From: Tritrichomonas musculus
Taxonomy: Eukaryota; Parabasalia; Tritrichomonadida; Tritrichomonadidae
Direction of reading: 5' to 3'
NCBI GenBank assembly: GCA_039105265.1
Contig: JAPFFF010000037.1
Span: forward strand, 1-64,000
Length of the DNA: 64,000 nucleotides
The notes beneath the pieces are model-generated. The model made no database searches. It saw only the letters and a program-made list of their open reading frames with translations, and was not told the DNA's origin. This document shows positions 1-8,875 of this stretch, in pieces. Within the stretch, counting starts at the first letter, position 1, and every line of letters begins with the position of its first letter. The position numbers and the translations under genes were made by a program.

Positions 1-1
1 A

Positions 2-1039
2 TTAGATTTTGATCAGTTCTTCATTGAAATCAATATCAAGAAGATCAAGTGCAAAGCTGACAAACCATATAAATTTGGACAAATATTTAGTAGGAATGAT
101 CAAGGGTCAAAAATATTTAACAACAACCCCATCAACAATTATTACATAGACAAGAGAGCTTTTATGGACTTGATGGAGTTTTATGATTTCGATTATGAGT
201 TTATTAGAGGATATTACTTTGACAAAGGATTCAACAACAAGATTAATGTATTTATAGAGAAATTGTTCAATCTAAGAAGGAGATACCAAGATGCTAACAA
301 TCCATTGCAACAAACCATCAAACTACTTCTTAATTCCATTTACGGAAAATCTATCCTAAAGGCAACAACAACTGAAACTAAATGTATACCAAAAGATAAA
401 GCCATTAAATATATATGGAAGAACTATAATTACATAACAGAGGTGATAGAGAACAAGTCAATTGATAATGTATATGTTAAGAAGGTTAAACCAATAAACA
501 GTCATTTTAATTTACCTCATTTTGGTGCTAGTGTCTTGTCATGGAGCAAACATTTAATGAATAGGGTAATGAGTACAGCTGAGCAAAATGGAATAGACAT
601 CTACTATACTGATACAGATAGCGTACACGTTAGAGAAATAGATGTACCAAGGATAGCTGAGGTGTTCAAGAAAAAATATGGGAAGGAGTTGATTGGTAAG
701 AAGATGACACAGTTTCATTGTGACTTTGATTCATTTAATGGTGCTGTCGGTAGTGTTCATTCAAGGAAATTAATAGCATTAGGAAAGAAAAGTTACTTAG
801 ATATCCTAGTTGATGAAAAAGGTAATGAAGGCTATCACATCCGTATGCGTGGAGTACCCAAGCAATGTATATTAAACAAGTGTAAACGAATGAATATTGC
901 AGTAGAGGAGTTATATGAAAGGATGTATCACGGAGAAGAAATAACATTTAATTTATTAGATGGTTCCAATTGCTTCAGAAAGAGTAATTCTTATCAACAA
1001 ATTAATATTCCGGTTTTTGAAAGAAAGATGAAATTCTAA
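2..1039 (+). CDS. Protein-primed DNA polymerase B, C-terminal part (M1)
   Basis: The reading frame is open from the first bases of the window, so the gene begins further left. It replicates the element by protein priming. The KLLLNSIYGK block is polymerase motif B and YTDTDS is the catalytic motif C. The whole segment aligns by eye with the C-terminal third of the 1,094-residue polymerase at 41331-44615, including the TPR-type region before motif B (EINIKKIKCKADKPYKFGQ here). The ATG inside the frame at 164 is therefore not the real start. The stop sits in a TAAA context, which in trichomonads is the usual cleavage and polyadenylation signal overlapping the stop codon. The primase-helicase follows on the same strand after 158 bases. 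Confidence 0.93.
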   Translation, partial: LDFDQFFIEINIKKIKCKADKPYKFGQIFSRNDQGSKIFNNNPINNYYIDKRAFMDLMEFYDFDYEFIRGYYFDKGFNNKINVFIEKLFNLRRRYQDANNPLQQTIKLLLNSIYGKSILKATTTETKCIPKDKAIKYIWKNYNYITEVIENKSIDNVYVKKVKPINSHFNLPHFGASVLSWSKHLMNRVMSTAEQNGIDIYYTDTDSVHVREIDVPRIAEVFKKKYGKELIGKKMTQFHCDFDSFNGAVGSVHSRKLIALGKKSYLDILVDEKGNEGYHIRMRGVPKQCILNKCKRMNIAVEELYERMYHGEEITFNLLDGSNCFRKSNSYQQINIPVFERKMKF

Positions 1040-1050
1040 AAAAGCTTTGT

Positions 1051-1142
1051 TATATTTTTGGTTTGACTATTGTTCCTTGTTCCTAGATGTTCCCGGATAA
1101 ATCGTTTCCTAAAAAATGGAGCGGACAGATGACAGATGACAG
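1051..1142. repeat. Left arm of inverted repeat flanking the primase-helicase gene
   Basis: About 90 bases that recur inverted at 3460-3549. The best-matched core is 23 identical bases (1078-1100 against 3502-3524) containing TAGATGTTCCCGG. At the inner edge is a three-copy 7-base tandem (gacagat) shared by both arms. The core also contains TGTTCC three times in tandem orientation, like short iterons. The arm lies between the polymerase stop and the primase promoter. Confidence 0.85.
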
Positions 1143-1175
1143 ATTTCATTTTATTTTTTTTTTATTAATTTTTTT

Positions 1176-1182
1176 TCATTAA
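1176..1182 (+). promoter_or_regulatory. Initiator (Inr) of primase-helicase gene
   Basis: TCATTAA fits the trichomonad initiator TCA(+1)YTWW. The predicted start A is 20 bases before the ATG at 1198, within the short leader range usual for these protists. Confidence 0.5.
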
Positions 1183-1197
1183 TACACATAAACAAAT

Positions 1198-3429
1198 ATG
1201 ACAGAAACAAACTTGACAGTCTCTTGGGAATTAAATGAACTTATGTTAAGACAAAGGATAGAGAACAACACAGTAAATCTCTACAATTATCTAAAGCATG
1301 ATGGAGGAAGTGGTACAGCAGTCACAGGTAAAGCTCTTCTTAATAATAAGTGTTTGAATCTCTCCATAGTAGACTTAGATATCAACAAAGAGCTAAAACA
1401 AGAAGAGAAAGAAGTAATACGTAAGACATTGATGAGTAAATTAAGTGACGAAGATATAGTTGTACAGACAGCAAGTGGTGGATTGCATATTTATTGTAAT
1501 ACAGAAGAGTATTATGTTGAATCGAACCGAATGGTAAAATGTTATACTAGTCCTGAGTATGATGTAGATATATTTTCCTCGGTAGATGTTAACAGCAGAT
1601 CACTTGTAGTATTGCCAGGAAGTAAAGTCAGAAAGAACGCTAAAACGCCTATTACAACGTATAAGTTTTTACAAGGTTCATTAGATTCAAAAATAAGAAG
1701 GTCACTTTCAGATATCTTACATGACCTAGACATCAGTATAAAGATTAAACAGAGCCCAGAGATAGAAAAGATAATGTTTGATCATGATGGAGAAACAATA
1801 TCAGAGCAATACGCATTAAATTTAATTGAAGGACTTACAGGAATAGAAGTACATAATGATGCTGGTGGAAGAAGAATAGAGGATGAGGTTACTTTATTTA
1901 CTTTATTTCAAGCGCTAAATGCACTTCCAACAAATCTAATAGATGAAGCTTACTCTCATGTTCAAAATTACTGTAAACTTACTGATGCTGCAGCTAGCAA
2001 TTTCGACAGAGCTAGAAGAAGATATGCCAGGTCTTGTACTTCAGCACATGTGTTGGAAAAGATTCTTCGTTGCTGGAATAATGAATATTACATAAAAGTT
2101 ATATCTCCAGTGGTTAGTCAAAACGAGATTATCATAAAAGATATAGACTTAAACGACTCGTTTACTATAAATGATATTAGACAGAAGGCAGAACAACATA
2201 GATATACCACAAACAAGGATCTAGTAGAAGACTTATCAAGAGTATTAAGGTTTATAGATGATGGTAATGATACTTATGTTCTTAAGACATATAACTCAAT
2301 TAGCGAAACGTTCTATTTGAAGTTTGTAACTGATGCTTACATTGTAAAGACGTTAAAGAGAATAGCGATAGACGAGAAAGTAAATGCTCATACATTGTTG
2401 ATGAATAATCTTTCTAAATTCACAAGACTTGGTGTAAAATTTAACAGCAAAGACAAGAATACACTATCACTCTTCCATGGTTACAAGTATAAGGTGCAAG
2501 AAAAGGTAGATATAAACAAGATTAAGATGTTTCTTGATTTAATCCTTGAAGTGATATGCGACCATGAGAAACATATCTATGACTATATATTAAACTGGAT
2601 AGCATTCATCGTACAAAATCCGGGAGTTAAAACAGAAGTGGCTCTTGTACTAAAAGGCTTACAAGGAATCGGTAAGAATCGATTTACAGATGTTTTAAGT
2701 GAGATGTTGAGTGGATATTCAGCTAAAAATATAACAGATATAAGTGAACTTACCGGACAGTTCAACAGTATTGTAGAAGGCAAAATACTTATTGTGTTGA
2801 ATGAACTAAAGAATTGTGGAGAAGACAGATTAGCAAACTTCAATGCCCTTAAGTCTATTATCTCTGATAACAGCATACGTATAAACGAGAAGTTAGTACC
2901 AAGACGTGATGCAGAAAACGTATCCAATTTCATCTTTGTCAGCAATAACAGCTTTCCAGTAAAGATAGAAAACGGTGATAGAAGGTATGTTGTTCTCGCT
3001 TGTAATGGTAAGCATAAAGGAGATTACAAATATTTTCAACAATTATGTTCATCCTTTGATGAAGACTTTTATAACACTCTTCTTACATTCTTCATGGAAA
3101 GAGATTTATCTAATTTTCAGGTAAGAGAAATACCTATGACTGATGCAAAACAAGATTTAATTGACGCAAGTAAATCTCCTCTCGATATATGGATATGTGA
3201 ATATTATAATGCTCTTGTAGATGGAATGAATTGTGATGAAGCATTAATGTGCAAACCAGCCGAGATGAAGAAAAGGACATTTCAGTTACAGTTGAAAGAT
3301 AAGTGTGAACGTAAAAGAAAGAGAATAAATGGTAATCTTACTTGGTATTACACGTTAAAGCAAGAATGTAAAGACATTTATCATCAAACACCGGATGAAA
3401 GTATAGTAGAGTTTGAGGAAATGTTATAA
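1198..3429 (+). CDS. Primase-polymerase / SF3 (D5-like) helicase fusion
   Basis: A 743-residue replication protein. The N-terminal part looks like an archaeo-eukaryotic primase (PrimPol) domain: metal-binding DLDIN at 59-63, SGGLHIYC at 93-100 and a VDIFSS strand near 123. The C-terminal part is a D5-like superfamily 3 helicase: Walker A GLQGIGKN at 487-494, Walker B ILIVLNE at about 530-536, motif C FVSNN near 580 and arginines near 595. Such fusions start and unwind DNA in many large DNA viruses and in some Mavericks. The gene sits alone inside a pair of about 90-base inverted repeats and has its own initiator. The stop is in a TAAA context, and the bases just after it repeat those just after the polymerase stop. 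Maverick M3 has no counterpart. Confidence 0.9.
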   Translation: MTETNLTVSWELNELMLRQRIENNTVNLYNYLKHDGGSGTAVTGKALLNNKCLNLSIVDLDINKELKQEEKEVIRKTLMSKLSDEDIVVQTASGGLHIYCNTEEYYVESNRMVKCYTSPEYDVDIFSSVDVNSRSLVVLPGSKVRKNAKTPITTYKFLQGSLDSKIRRSLSDILHDLDISIKIKQSPEIEKIMFDHDGETISEQYALNLIEGLTGIEVHNDAGGRRIEDEVTLFTLFQALNALPTNLIDEAYSHVQNYCKLTDAAASNFDRARRRYARSCTSAHVLEKILRCWNNEYYIKVISPVVSQNEIIIKDIDLNDSFTINDIRQKAEQHRYTTNKDLVEDLSRVLRFIDDGNDTYVLKTYNSISETFYLKFVTDAYIVKTLKRIAIDEKVNAHTLLMNNLSKFTRLGVKFNSKDKNTLSLFHGYKYKVQEKVDINKIKMFLDLILEVICDHEKHIYDYILNWIAFIVQNPGVKTEVALVLKGLQGIGKNRFTDVLSEMLSGYSAKNITDISELTGQFNSIVEGKILIVLNELKNCGEDRLANFNALKSIISDNSIRINEKLVPRRDAENVSNFIFVSNNSFPVKIENGDRRYVVLACNGKHKGDYKYFQQLCSSFDEDFYNTLLTFFMERDLSNFQVREIPMTDAKQDLIDASKSPLDIWICEYYNALVDGMNCDEALMCKPAEMKKRTFQLQLKDKCERKRKRINGNLTWYYTLKQECKDIYHQTPDESIVEFEEML

Positions 3430-3459
3430 AAAAGATTTGTTATATTTTTGCCTCTCGTT

Positions 3460-3549
3460 CTGTCATCTGTCATCTGTCCACCTCATTTTTCACGAACTGA
3501 ATTATCCGGGAACATCTAGGAACAAAGAACATTAGCGAAACCAAAAATA
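3460..3549. repeat. Right arm of inverted repeat flanking the primase-helicase gene
   Basis: Reverse complement of the arm at 1051-1142, starting 30 bases after the primase-helicase stop. It has the same 7-base tandem (as atctgtc) at the inner edge and the same ATCCGGGAACATC core. The outer edge ends just before the convergent bZIP-like gene. Confidence 0.85.
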
Positions 3550-3568
3550 AGATGAAGATTTTTTGTTT

Positions 3569-3850
3569 TCATGCTTCTTTCTTCTCAGCAGTAACCATTT
3601 GAGCTTCGCGAGTGCTCGCAGCGAATTGAGCAATTTTCTTCAATTCCTCTAACTCTTGCTTCTTTCTTTGTCTATATTCTTTTTGTTGTTGTCGTCTGGC
3701 TTCAAGTCTTTCTTCAGGGGTATTATATTTACTCTTCCTGCCTCTTTTCGGAGTATCCATTGACGTCAGATTCTCACTTGACTTCGATTTGGACAATTTC
3801 TTTATTACTTCTGTTTTCTTGAATTGGTTTAGGTCTATTTTACTCGTCAT
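3569..3850 (-). CDS. Small basic bZIP-like protein (M1)
   Basis: 93 residues. After a short lysine-rich N-terminus comes a conserved block, RGRKSKYNTPEERLEAR, then RRQQQKEYRQRKKQE, which looks like a bZIP-type basic region, then a short helical tail. The homologue in M3 is at 47013-47291 and matches over the N-terminus and the basic block. A DNA-binding or regulatory role is an inference from the basic region only; there is no clear leucine heptad. The C-terminal end differs from M3 and includes the AASTR peptide encoded by a palindromic module that also occurs in an unrelated gene of M2. Confidence 0.7.
   Translation of the reverse strand: MTSKIDLNQFKKTEVIKKLSKSKSSENLTSMDTPKRGRKSKYNTPEERLEARRQQQKEYRQRKKQELEELKKIAQFAASTREAQMVTAEKKEA
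3608..3622. repeat. Palindromic module inside bZIP-like gene
   Basis: gcgagtgctcgcagc contains the palindrome GCGAG-TG-CTCGC. The identical 15-mer occurs at 15358-15372 inside another gene, read in the same frame (AASTR). Confidence 0.7.
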
Positions 3851-3879
3851 TTTGATAAAAATAAAAAAACAAATAATAA

Positions 3880-4485
3880 TTACAGATCATATAATAATTT
3901 AAATTTTGTTATACAAACATTAACTCTTTTGTTATTAGTATCATACATTAATACGTATTTAGTTCCGCATTCCATTTCATTGATGTAAAGTCGTTTGTAT
4001 GACTCGTCAGTTATTTTTAAATAAAATTCATCTTCATCAGTTTCTTCATTATGATAATAATAATAATGATTAGGTTTTAATTGATGCCTATTATATTTAT
4101 TTATTACGGTTGATGTACTTGGTAATTTATCAACAAACTTGTATATTATATTTGAATTCTTTGTTGAGATTGATCTGTTTGTATTATTTTCTATATGAGA
4201 TGTCCATCGTAAGTTTTCTAGTCTATTATCAGCTCTGTCATGATTGATATGATCAACACAAGCTAGATTGTCAGGGTTAGGGAGAAACTGCTTGGCTATA
4301 ATTCTATGTTTAATAAATGTTTTTGAATTCAACTTTAATAAAACATACCCTTTGTTATATACACTTTCTTTAACAATATATTTATTGTCTTTCCGCCTAA
4401 CAGTATAAGGGTATTGGTTTAATATTTCATACTTATCTTCGAAACCGAGAAGTGGAACAAAATCAATAACCTGATCAGTTGTCAT
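3880..4485 (-). CDS. HNH endonuclease, homing type (M1)
   Basis: 201 residues. The N-terminal half has a NUMOD4-like start (DKYEILNQYPYTVRRKDN) and an HNH core: KHRIIAKQFLPNP, then VDHINHDRADNRLENLRW. This is the typical layout of free-standing homing endonucleases carried by large DNA viruses and phages. The C-terminal half (from about residue 110) is a tyrosine-rich domain (HYYYYHNEETDED) found again in the second HNH locus at 6025-6635. It probably cuts DNA at a specific site and may promote its own spread among elements. It lies between the bZIP-like gene and a conserved small protein and is absent from that place in M3. Confidence 0.85.
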   Translation of the reverse strand: MTTDQVIDFVPLLGFEDKYEILNQYPYTVRRKDNKYIVKESVYNKGYVLLKLNSKTFIKHRIIAKQFLPNPDNLACVDHINHDRADNRLENLRWTSHIENNTNRSISTKNSNIIYKFVDKLPSTSTVINKYNRHQLKPNHYYYYHNEETDEDEFYLKITDESYKRLYINEMECGTKYVLMYDTNNKRVNVCITKFKLLYDL

Positions 4486-4514
4486 TTCAGTAGAGGTAAA
4501 AAAATATCATATTT

Positions 4515-5042
4515 TTACATGTTGATACTGTATTTCAGACAAAGATGATATTTGTTAACTAATTCATTGTACTGAGGATTAAAGTATGTTTTGAAATCAG
4601 TACATACTTCTCCATTATCATTTACTATCTTAATGGAATCTATCTTACGTATTGGATTAGCTTTCCCTGCACAACAACCTACATCCTCATCAAGACTTAT
4701 TTCTACCACCTCCGCCTTAATAATTGTTTTAATTATATTAGATAAGGCAGTAACAGGGACAATTATACAATTCTTTGATATTAAGTTGGATAATAATGCT
4801 TTGTCCTGGTCTAACAAGATTTTTGCATACGTTTCAAGTATCACGTACTTAACATCCTTTGTTTCTTCTTCTTGATTCTCTTCTAATTCAACATTACGAG
4901 TGATAACAATTTCTTCTTTTCCATCATCCCTTTTGTTTATAATAATATTATTATTTATATTGCTTGTTGACTGTGCTGCTGCTTGAGGTTCTAATGAAAC
5001 GTTCGCCTGCACACCATTCGCTTGAGTTCTCTTCTTTATCAT
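4515..5042 (-). CDS. Conserved Maverick protein, about 175 residues (M1)
   Basis: Not recognised as a known family. The homologue in M3 is at 47792-48316: both start MIKKR, share NGVQANVSLEP near residue 10, a SNINNNIIINKRDDGKE block, an acidic linker, and a C-terminal domain with DEDVGCCA and a conserved NPIRKID motif. The N-terminal third looks disordered and the C-terminal two thirds folded. It lies with two other small conserved genes upstream of the major capsid gene on the same strand, so a virion or assembly role is possible but unproven. Confidence 0.75.
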   Translation of the reverse strand: MIKKRTQANGVQANVSLEPQAAAQSTSNINNNIIINKRDDGKEEIVITRNVELEENQEEETKDVKYVILETYAKILLDQDKALLSNLISKNCIIVPVTALSNIIKTIIKAEVVEISLDEDVGCCAGKANPIRKIDSIKIVNDNGEVCTDFKTYFNPQYNELVNKYHLCLKYSINM

Positions 5043-5070
5043 TTCCTTTCGAAAAAAAGTTGATAATCAA

Positions 5071-5499
5071 TCAGTAATGAATATTAGCTTGCTTAACATT
5101 AATTGGTTTAAAGTATCCAATCCTTCCTTTATTTCTTTCATCCGCTCTACCTTGTATTTCTCCTAATTTCTCTGGTTTCTTTAAGTATGGAGGAAGAATA
5201 GGAGCTTTGGGTGCTTTATCTTTCTTCAAATAATACCCTCCATCTGTAATACTAACAGGTGGTTCGTGTAATGGTTTTGTTTTATGTTGATTACTCTTTG
5301 GTGGTTTGACTGGTTTGTTTTCCATATACTTTGTTGGTGGTCTATTAATTCTTGGGTTAAACGTAACTGCGTAAGTATTGTCATTAGAAAATATGCCAAA
5401 GTGATTAAACTCTATTGTCTTCTCAGTCTTAGTTCCTTCATTAAACATTGTCCCTTCTGCTCCAACTGTAGTAGAATTGGGTTTTCTGTACTTATTCAT
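5071..5499 (-). CDS. Conserved proline-rich Maverick protein, 142 residues (M1)
   Basis: No known family. The homologue is at 48809-49243. Shared blocks are VGAEGTMFNE, FNHFGIFSNDNTYAVTFNP, INRPPT, EPPVSITDGGYY and LPPYLKKPEK. It is rich in proline and lysine and likely extended or disordered, which fits a minor virion or scaffold-like component, but that is inference from its position beside the capsid genes. Confidence 0.72.
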   Translation of the reverse strand: MNKYRKPNSTTVGAEGTMFNEGTKTEKTIEFNHFGIFSNDNTYAVTFNPRINRPPTKYMENKPVKPPKSNQHKTKPLHEPPVSITDGGYYLKKDKAPKAPILPPYLKKPEKLGEIQGRADERNKGRIGYFKPINVKQANIHY

Positions 5500-5538
5500 T
5501 TCTTTTTCAAAAAAAAATTGGTCGGTCGAGATTCCGAC

Positions 5539-5988
5539 TTACAGAACTAGCTCTTGATGGAGACCGATAAATAGTTCAGGTGTATTTAATTCATATTTCT
5601 TACGTAATTCCTCTATCATTGTTTTAGTCTTTTTGGATGCTAATTCTATTGAATAATTGTAATAACTGTATTCCTCATAATTTTGTTCCTTATTTGAACC
5701 ATTAACAAAAAACTCATTCATTTTATAATTAATTTTCCTTCTTGAGTTAGTATTTAATACTATGTGTTCTATATCATATTCTTTAATCTTGTCCGGATAT
5801 ATCCTCCATACATTCTTGTCCGCCTTAATTGATATGTAGATGACTTTTGCTAAATATTTATTTTTTGAAAGTTGAATTGGATATCGATCACAAAGGATAG
5901 CGAAATTACTTTCCTTAAAATCTTCTGGGTTATCAGCGAGGGAAATAACATTATTGATGTAATCATATACCTTGAATTGTTGCTCCAT
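5539..5988 (-). CDS. Conserved Maverick protein, 149 residues (M1)
   Basis: Unrecognised. It is homologous to 48338-48784 in M3, sharing VYDYIN near the start, FAILCDRYP, KVIYISIKA, RIYPDKIKE, the NSRRKI block and YYNYSIELA, and ending in ELVL against DLVL. It appears to be a compact folded domain. Gene order differs from M3: here it follows the proline-rich 142-residue gene in genome coordinates, whereas in M3 the two are swapped. Confidence 0.72.
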   Translation of the reverse strand: MEQQFKVYDYINNVISLADNPEDFKESNFAILCDRYPIQLSKNKYLAKVIYISIKADKNVWRIYPDKIKEYDIEHIVLNTNSRRKINYKMNEFFVNGSNKEQNYEEYSYYNYSIELASKKTKTMIEELRKKYELNTPELFIGLHQELVL

Positions 5989-6024
5989 TTTGTAGAGAAA
6001 TAAAAAAATATAAATAAAATTTTT

Positions 6025-6635
6025 TTAGTCTAATCCGTATTGTTGTTTGAAAGTATGGATGTAGAATGTTGTTTGCTTATTATTTATATCTCTTGTCGCA
6101 ATGAATTTTCTACCACTTTTAGCTGTATTAATATGCATAATTCTATAAACATCATCAGTTATCCTTTGGTAAAAGATATCTTCTTCAGTCTCTTCATCAT
6201 AATAGTAATAATATTTATTTTCATCAAATACTCTTCTTTCATTCTTTAGGTCATAGTGAGTAATAACAATTGCATCATTTGGTATGTCATCTATAAACTC
6301 ATATGCAACCCCGTGTCTTCCTGAAGCATTTCTGTTATTTTCACTGCAGAACACCAACGAAGATTGCTCAAATGATAATCCGTTCTATCTCTATTAAGAT
6401 GATCTATGAAAGGAAGGTTATCTGGATTAGGGAGGAACTGCTTCGCTATAACCCTATGCTTCTTAGCATGTTTTCTATTTAAATTTACACGAACATATCC
6501 AGTACTTTTATCAATATATTCCTTTACTTCATAATGATTATCTTTTCGTCTAATAGTGAATGGATACTGGTTAAGTATTTCATAATCAGGATACTCATTT
6601 ATTGTAACAAATTCGATTGCTTGTTCTTCTGTCAT
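6025..6635 (-). pseudogene. Broken HNH endonuclease gene (M1)
   Basis: Second HNH locus of M1, between the 149-residue gene and the major capsid gene. It carries the same NUMOD4-like start (YEILNQYPFTIRRKDN), the HNH core (FIDHLNRDRTDYHLSNLRW) and the tyrosine-rich C-terminal domain seen in the HNH gene at 3880-4485. The locus looks broken, with about one break. It is the only broken gene seen in the visible part of M1. Confidence 0.75.
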
Positions 6636-6704
6636 TTTGGTATTTATGTATAGTGATAATAAAAAAATATAATTAAAATAGAAAGACGCAATTATTTTTG
6701 TTAC

Positions 6705-8279
6705 TTAATCCCTTGAGGTCAGATCATAATTGCCCAAGCGAACTAAAGGTGGCATGCCATTCGGTTGAACTAAGATAGATATAGAAGAATCAAATAAGAG
6801 GCATATTAAAGGTGGTGTTTGAACATCTTTTGCATATGTACTTTCACCTGTTTCTTGTGTTACAATTATTTCAAAATTGATTGGTGACAAAGAGGTTAAT
6901 CCTTGTTGATATGTATTATCAGTTTCAGTTGGGAGAGCAATAAAGAAACTTGTTCGGTCATCAGGATAATTTCCAATAGAGCGTGCGTATGGTTGGTCAT
7001 TGGTTAATGATGCAACAACTTCTTTATTAAATCCACTCTGTCCTCCATTCAAGTTCATTGCGTTCTGACAATATTCAAGGAACTCTGGGTATTCAACAGT
7101 TGTACCAAATGGCTTTGCAGGAATGTTTCCATACCCACCACAGTTTAATTGGAATAACTTAAATTGTGGATTCTTAAATACTGTGTGATGGGTATGCTTT
7201 TCTGGAAATAGACAAAATATGGAATCAACAAAACGTGGAGTAATGGTGCAGGTGGATTTACAATTCGGATTCTTTAATGGAGCAGTAGTAGTATAGACAG
7301 AAAGTGTTTGGGTTGGAAATGTTAGTGGATGAGTTGGGTCAGCATATCTTTGTACTAGACTGGAATAAATATTATCTTCTATACCAAAACAAGGAATAAT
7401 AGATGAACACTCAGTAACTTTATATTCAGTGACTTGAAATGTTCTGTCTTTTGCTGTTAGTACTTTATTAGTTAAACCTGTATACATAATAATTGGTTCT
7501 TTAATGGGTGTAAATTCATTTGTGATGATTGGTAATGTGTAAGTTGAATTAACGACATTATTATGTTCAAAACTTTTTCCTGGACCCATTGGACAACATA
7601 CCATACCTTCACATGAAAAGAATAATCGGAGTTCAATCTTGCCTGCAAATGCTGGAAGGTATTTAATATTTGATAATGGTAAGAACCTTCTTAAATCAAT
7701 CTTTAGGTGAATTTTATATGTTTTGTCTTTCCATCCTTCGGCCCAATCAACAATAAATCCTGTTCTGCTGCCTGAATTACCATTCCATATATCTTTATGT
7801 CTTGCCTTTGAATATACATCTGCTCTCTTTGTTGTTTCATTCGCACAACATGCAGTTAGAAATGATTCTTCGCAACCAAAGTTCTGGGTATATATCGTTA
7901 TTCCGTTAGCTACTATTTCATATTTCTCAACAGCATCTCTAGCATCCTTGAAACCAAACCATACTCTGTTGAATTGATATTCACCATCAATTGTTGCTTT
8001 AACTTCTTGTTCTGCCATTTCTTTAATCTTTACCTCCATGTCAGCTCTAATAAATCCATTATATATGTCTGCTGTATTGTTTGTGTTAGGTGATATAATT
8101 GCACTTGTATATGAGCCTTGAGGTATTGGAGGCGATGGAGAATATGATGTTTGTGGACTAATTGTGTATTGCTTGTTGGTATCTGATAAGGCTATACAAT
8201 TATCAACAATATCAAAATAGCTAGCAATTTGGGTACATGTTTCAGCTGACGTCCTTAGTTCAATTTCTGGATTTAACAT
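6705..8279 (-). CDS. Major capsid protein, double jelly-roll (M1)
   Basis: 524 residues, taking MLNPEIELRTSAETC as the start because the M2 copy begins there. It matches the M3 protein at 49275-50957 throughout: AETCTQIASYFDIVDNCIA, TADIYNGFIRADM, KVWFGFKDARDAVEKYE or close variants, QNFGCEESFLTACCANE and LRRFLPLSNIKYLPAFAGKI. These are typical of the Polinton double-jelly-roll capsid family, which builds icosahedral shells. It heads the minus-strand cluster of virion and integration genes, which are separated by only 9-40 bases. Assignment to the DJR fold is by family knowledge; no structure was computed. Confidence 0.88.
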   Translation of the reverse strand: MLNPEIELRTSAETCTQIASYFDIVDNCIALSDTNKQYTISPQTSYSPSPPIPQGSYTSAIISPNTNNTADIYNGFIRADMEVKIKEMAEQEVKATIDGEYQFNRVWFGFKDARDAVEKYEIVANGITIYTQNFGCEESFLTACCANETTKRADVYSKARHKDIWNGNSGSRTGFIVDWAEGWKDKTYKIHLKIDLRRFLPLSNIKYLPAFAGKIELRLFFSCEGMVCCPMGPGKSFEHNNVVNSTYTLPIITNEFTPIKEPIIMYTGLTNKVLTAKDRTFQVTEYKVTECSSIIPCFGIEDNIYSSLVQRYADPTHPLTFPTQTLSVYTTTAPLKNPNCKSTCTITPRFVDSIFCLFPEKHTHHTVFKNPQFKLFQLNCGGYGNIPAKPFGTTVEYPEFLEYCQNAMNLNGGQSGFNKEVVASLTNDQPYARSIGNYPDDRTSFFIALPTETDNTYQQGLTSLSPINFEIIVTQETGESTYAKDVQTPPLICLLFDSSISILVQPNGMPPLVRLGNYDLTSRD

Positions 8280-8310
8280 ATTTTCTTTTGAGAAAAATAA
8301 CAAAAGCAAA

Positions 8311-8844
8311 TTAAATCATATCAGAGAAAATATTATTTCGTCTTCTACGAATAGGTTGAGGTGGGATTACTGGTATTGGTTCCTCTTCTTCTATTTCATT
8401 TGGTTCTTGGATGTATTGTGGCTGAGTAAACTGTGGATAATATGGTTTTCTCATTTGTTTTTGTATTACATCTTTTATCATTTTCTTCTGTTCTTTCTTA
8501 GCCCTTTCGTTTTTAAACTCTTCACCCAATAGCTTTAATTGGTTTAGTATTTCTATATTTATTGTTGGGTCATATACTTGTTTTGGTTGTTCTTCAATTA
8601 TTGGTTTTTTGGGTTTTGGTATTTCCTCAGGTGGGTCGGAATTCTGACCAACAACTTTTTCTTCAATCGTTTCTGTTTTAGTTAATGGTTCAGGTGGTGG
8701 TTTTGTTAATGGTTGCTCTCTTCTTTTTACTATATATTTGTTTTCTTTTTTGGTAGGAAGCACATCCCAATCAGGGTCCTCACGACCATTAAGCCAGTTC
8801 TGTATTACTTGTAATCTTTTTGATCCTGTCAAATGCTTAGACAT
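8311..8844 (-). CDS. Accessory virion-type protein, 177 residues (M1)
   Basis: Unrecognised family found in all three elements (also 15070-15732 and 50975-51526). It has a conserved N-terminus (SKHLTGSKRLQVIQNWLNGR, then DWDVLPTK and YIVK), a variable proline/glutamate-rich middle, a conserved helical segment (YDPTINIEILNQLKLLGEE then a lysine-rich stretch) and an arginine-rich end (IRRRRNNIFSDM). It lies directly upstream of the major capsid gene in transcription order. A basic tail and disordered linker suggest a DNA- or capsid-binding minor virion protein, which is inference. The start is in a TAAATG context. Confidence 0.75.
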   Translation of the reverse strand: MSKHLTGSKRLQVIQNWLNGREDPDWDVLPTKKENKYIVKRREQPLTKPPPEPLTKTETIEEKVVGQNSDPPEEIPKPKKPIIEEQPKQVYDPTINIEILNQLKLLGEEFKNERAKKEQKKMIKDVIQKQMRKPYYPQFTQPQYIQEPNEIEEEEPIPVIPPQPIRRRRNNIFSDMI

Positions 8845-8875
8845 TTAATTGATAAAAAAATCATTTTATTGAGTT

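Noticed and set aside
164-1039. ATG at 164 as the start of the first gene
   Set aside because: The frame is open to the left window edge and aligns with the internal part of a complete polymerase B.
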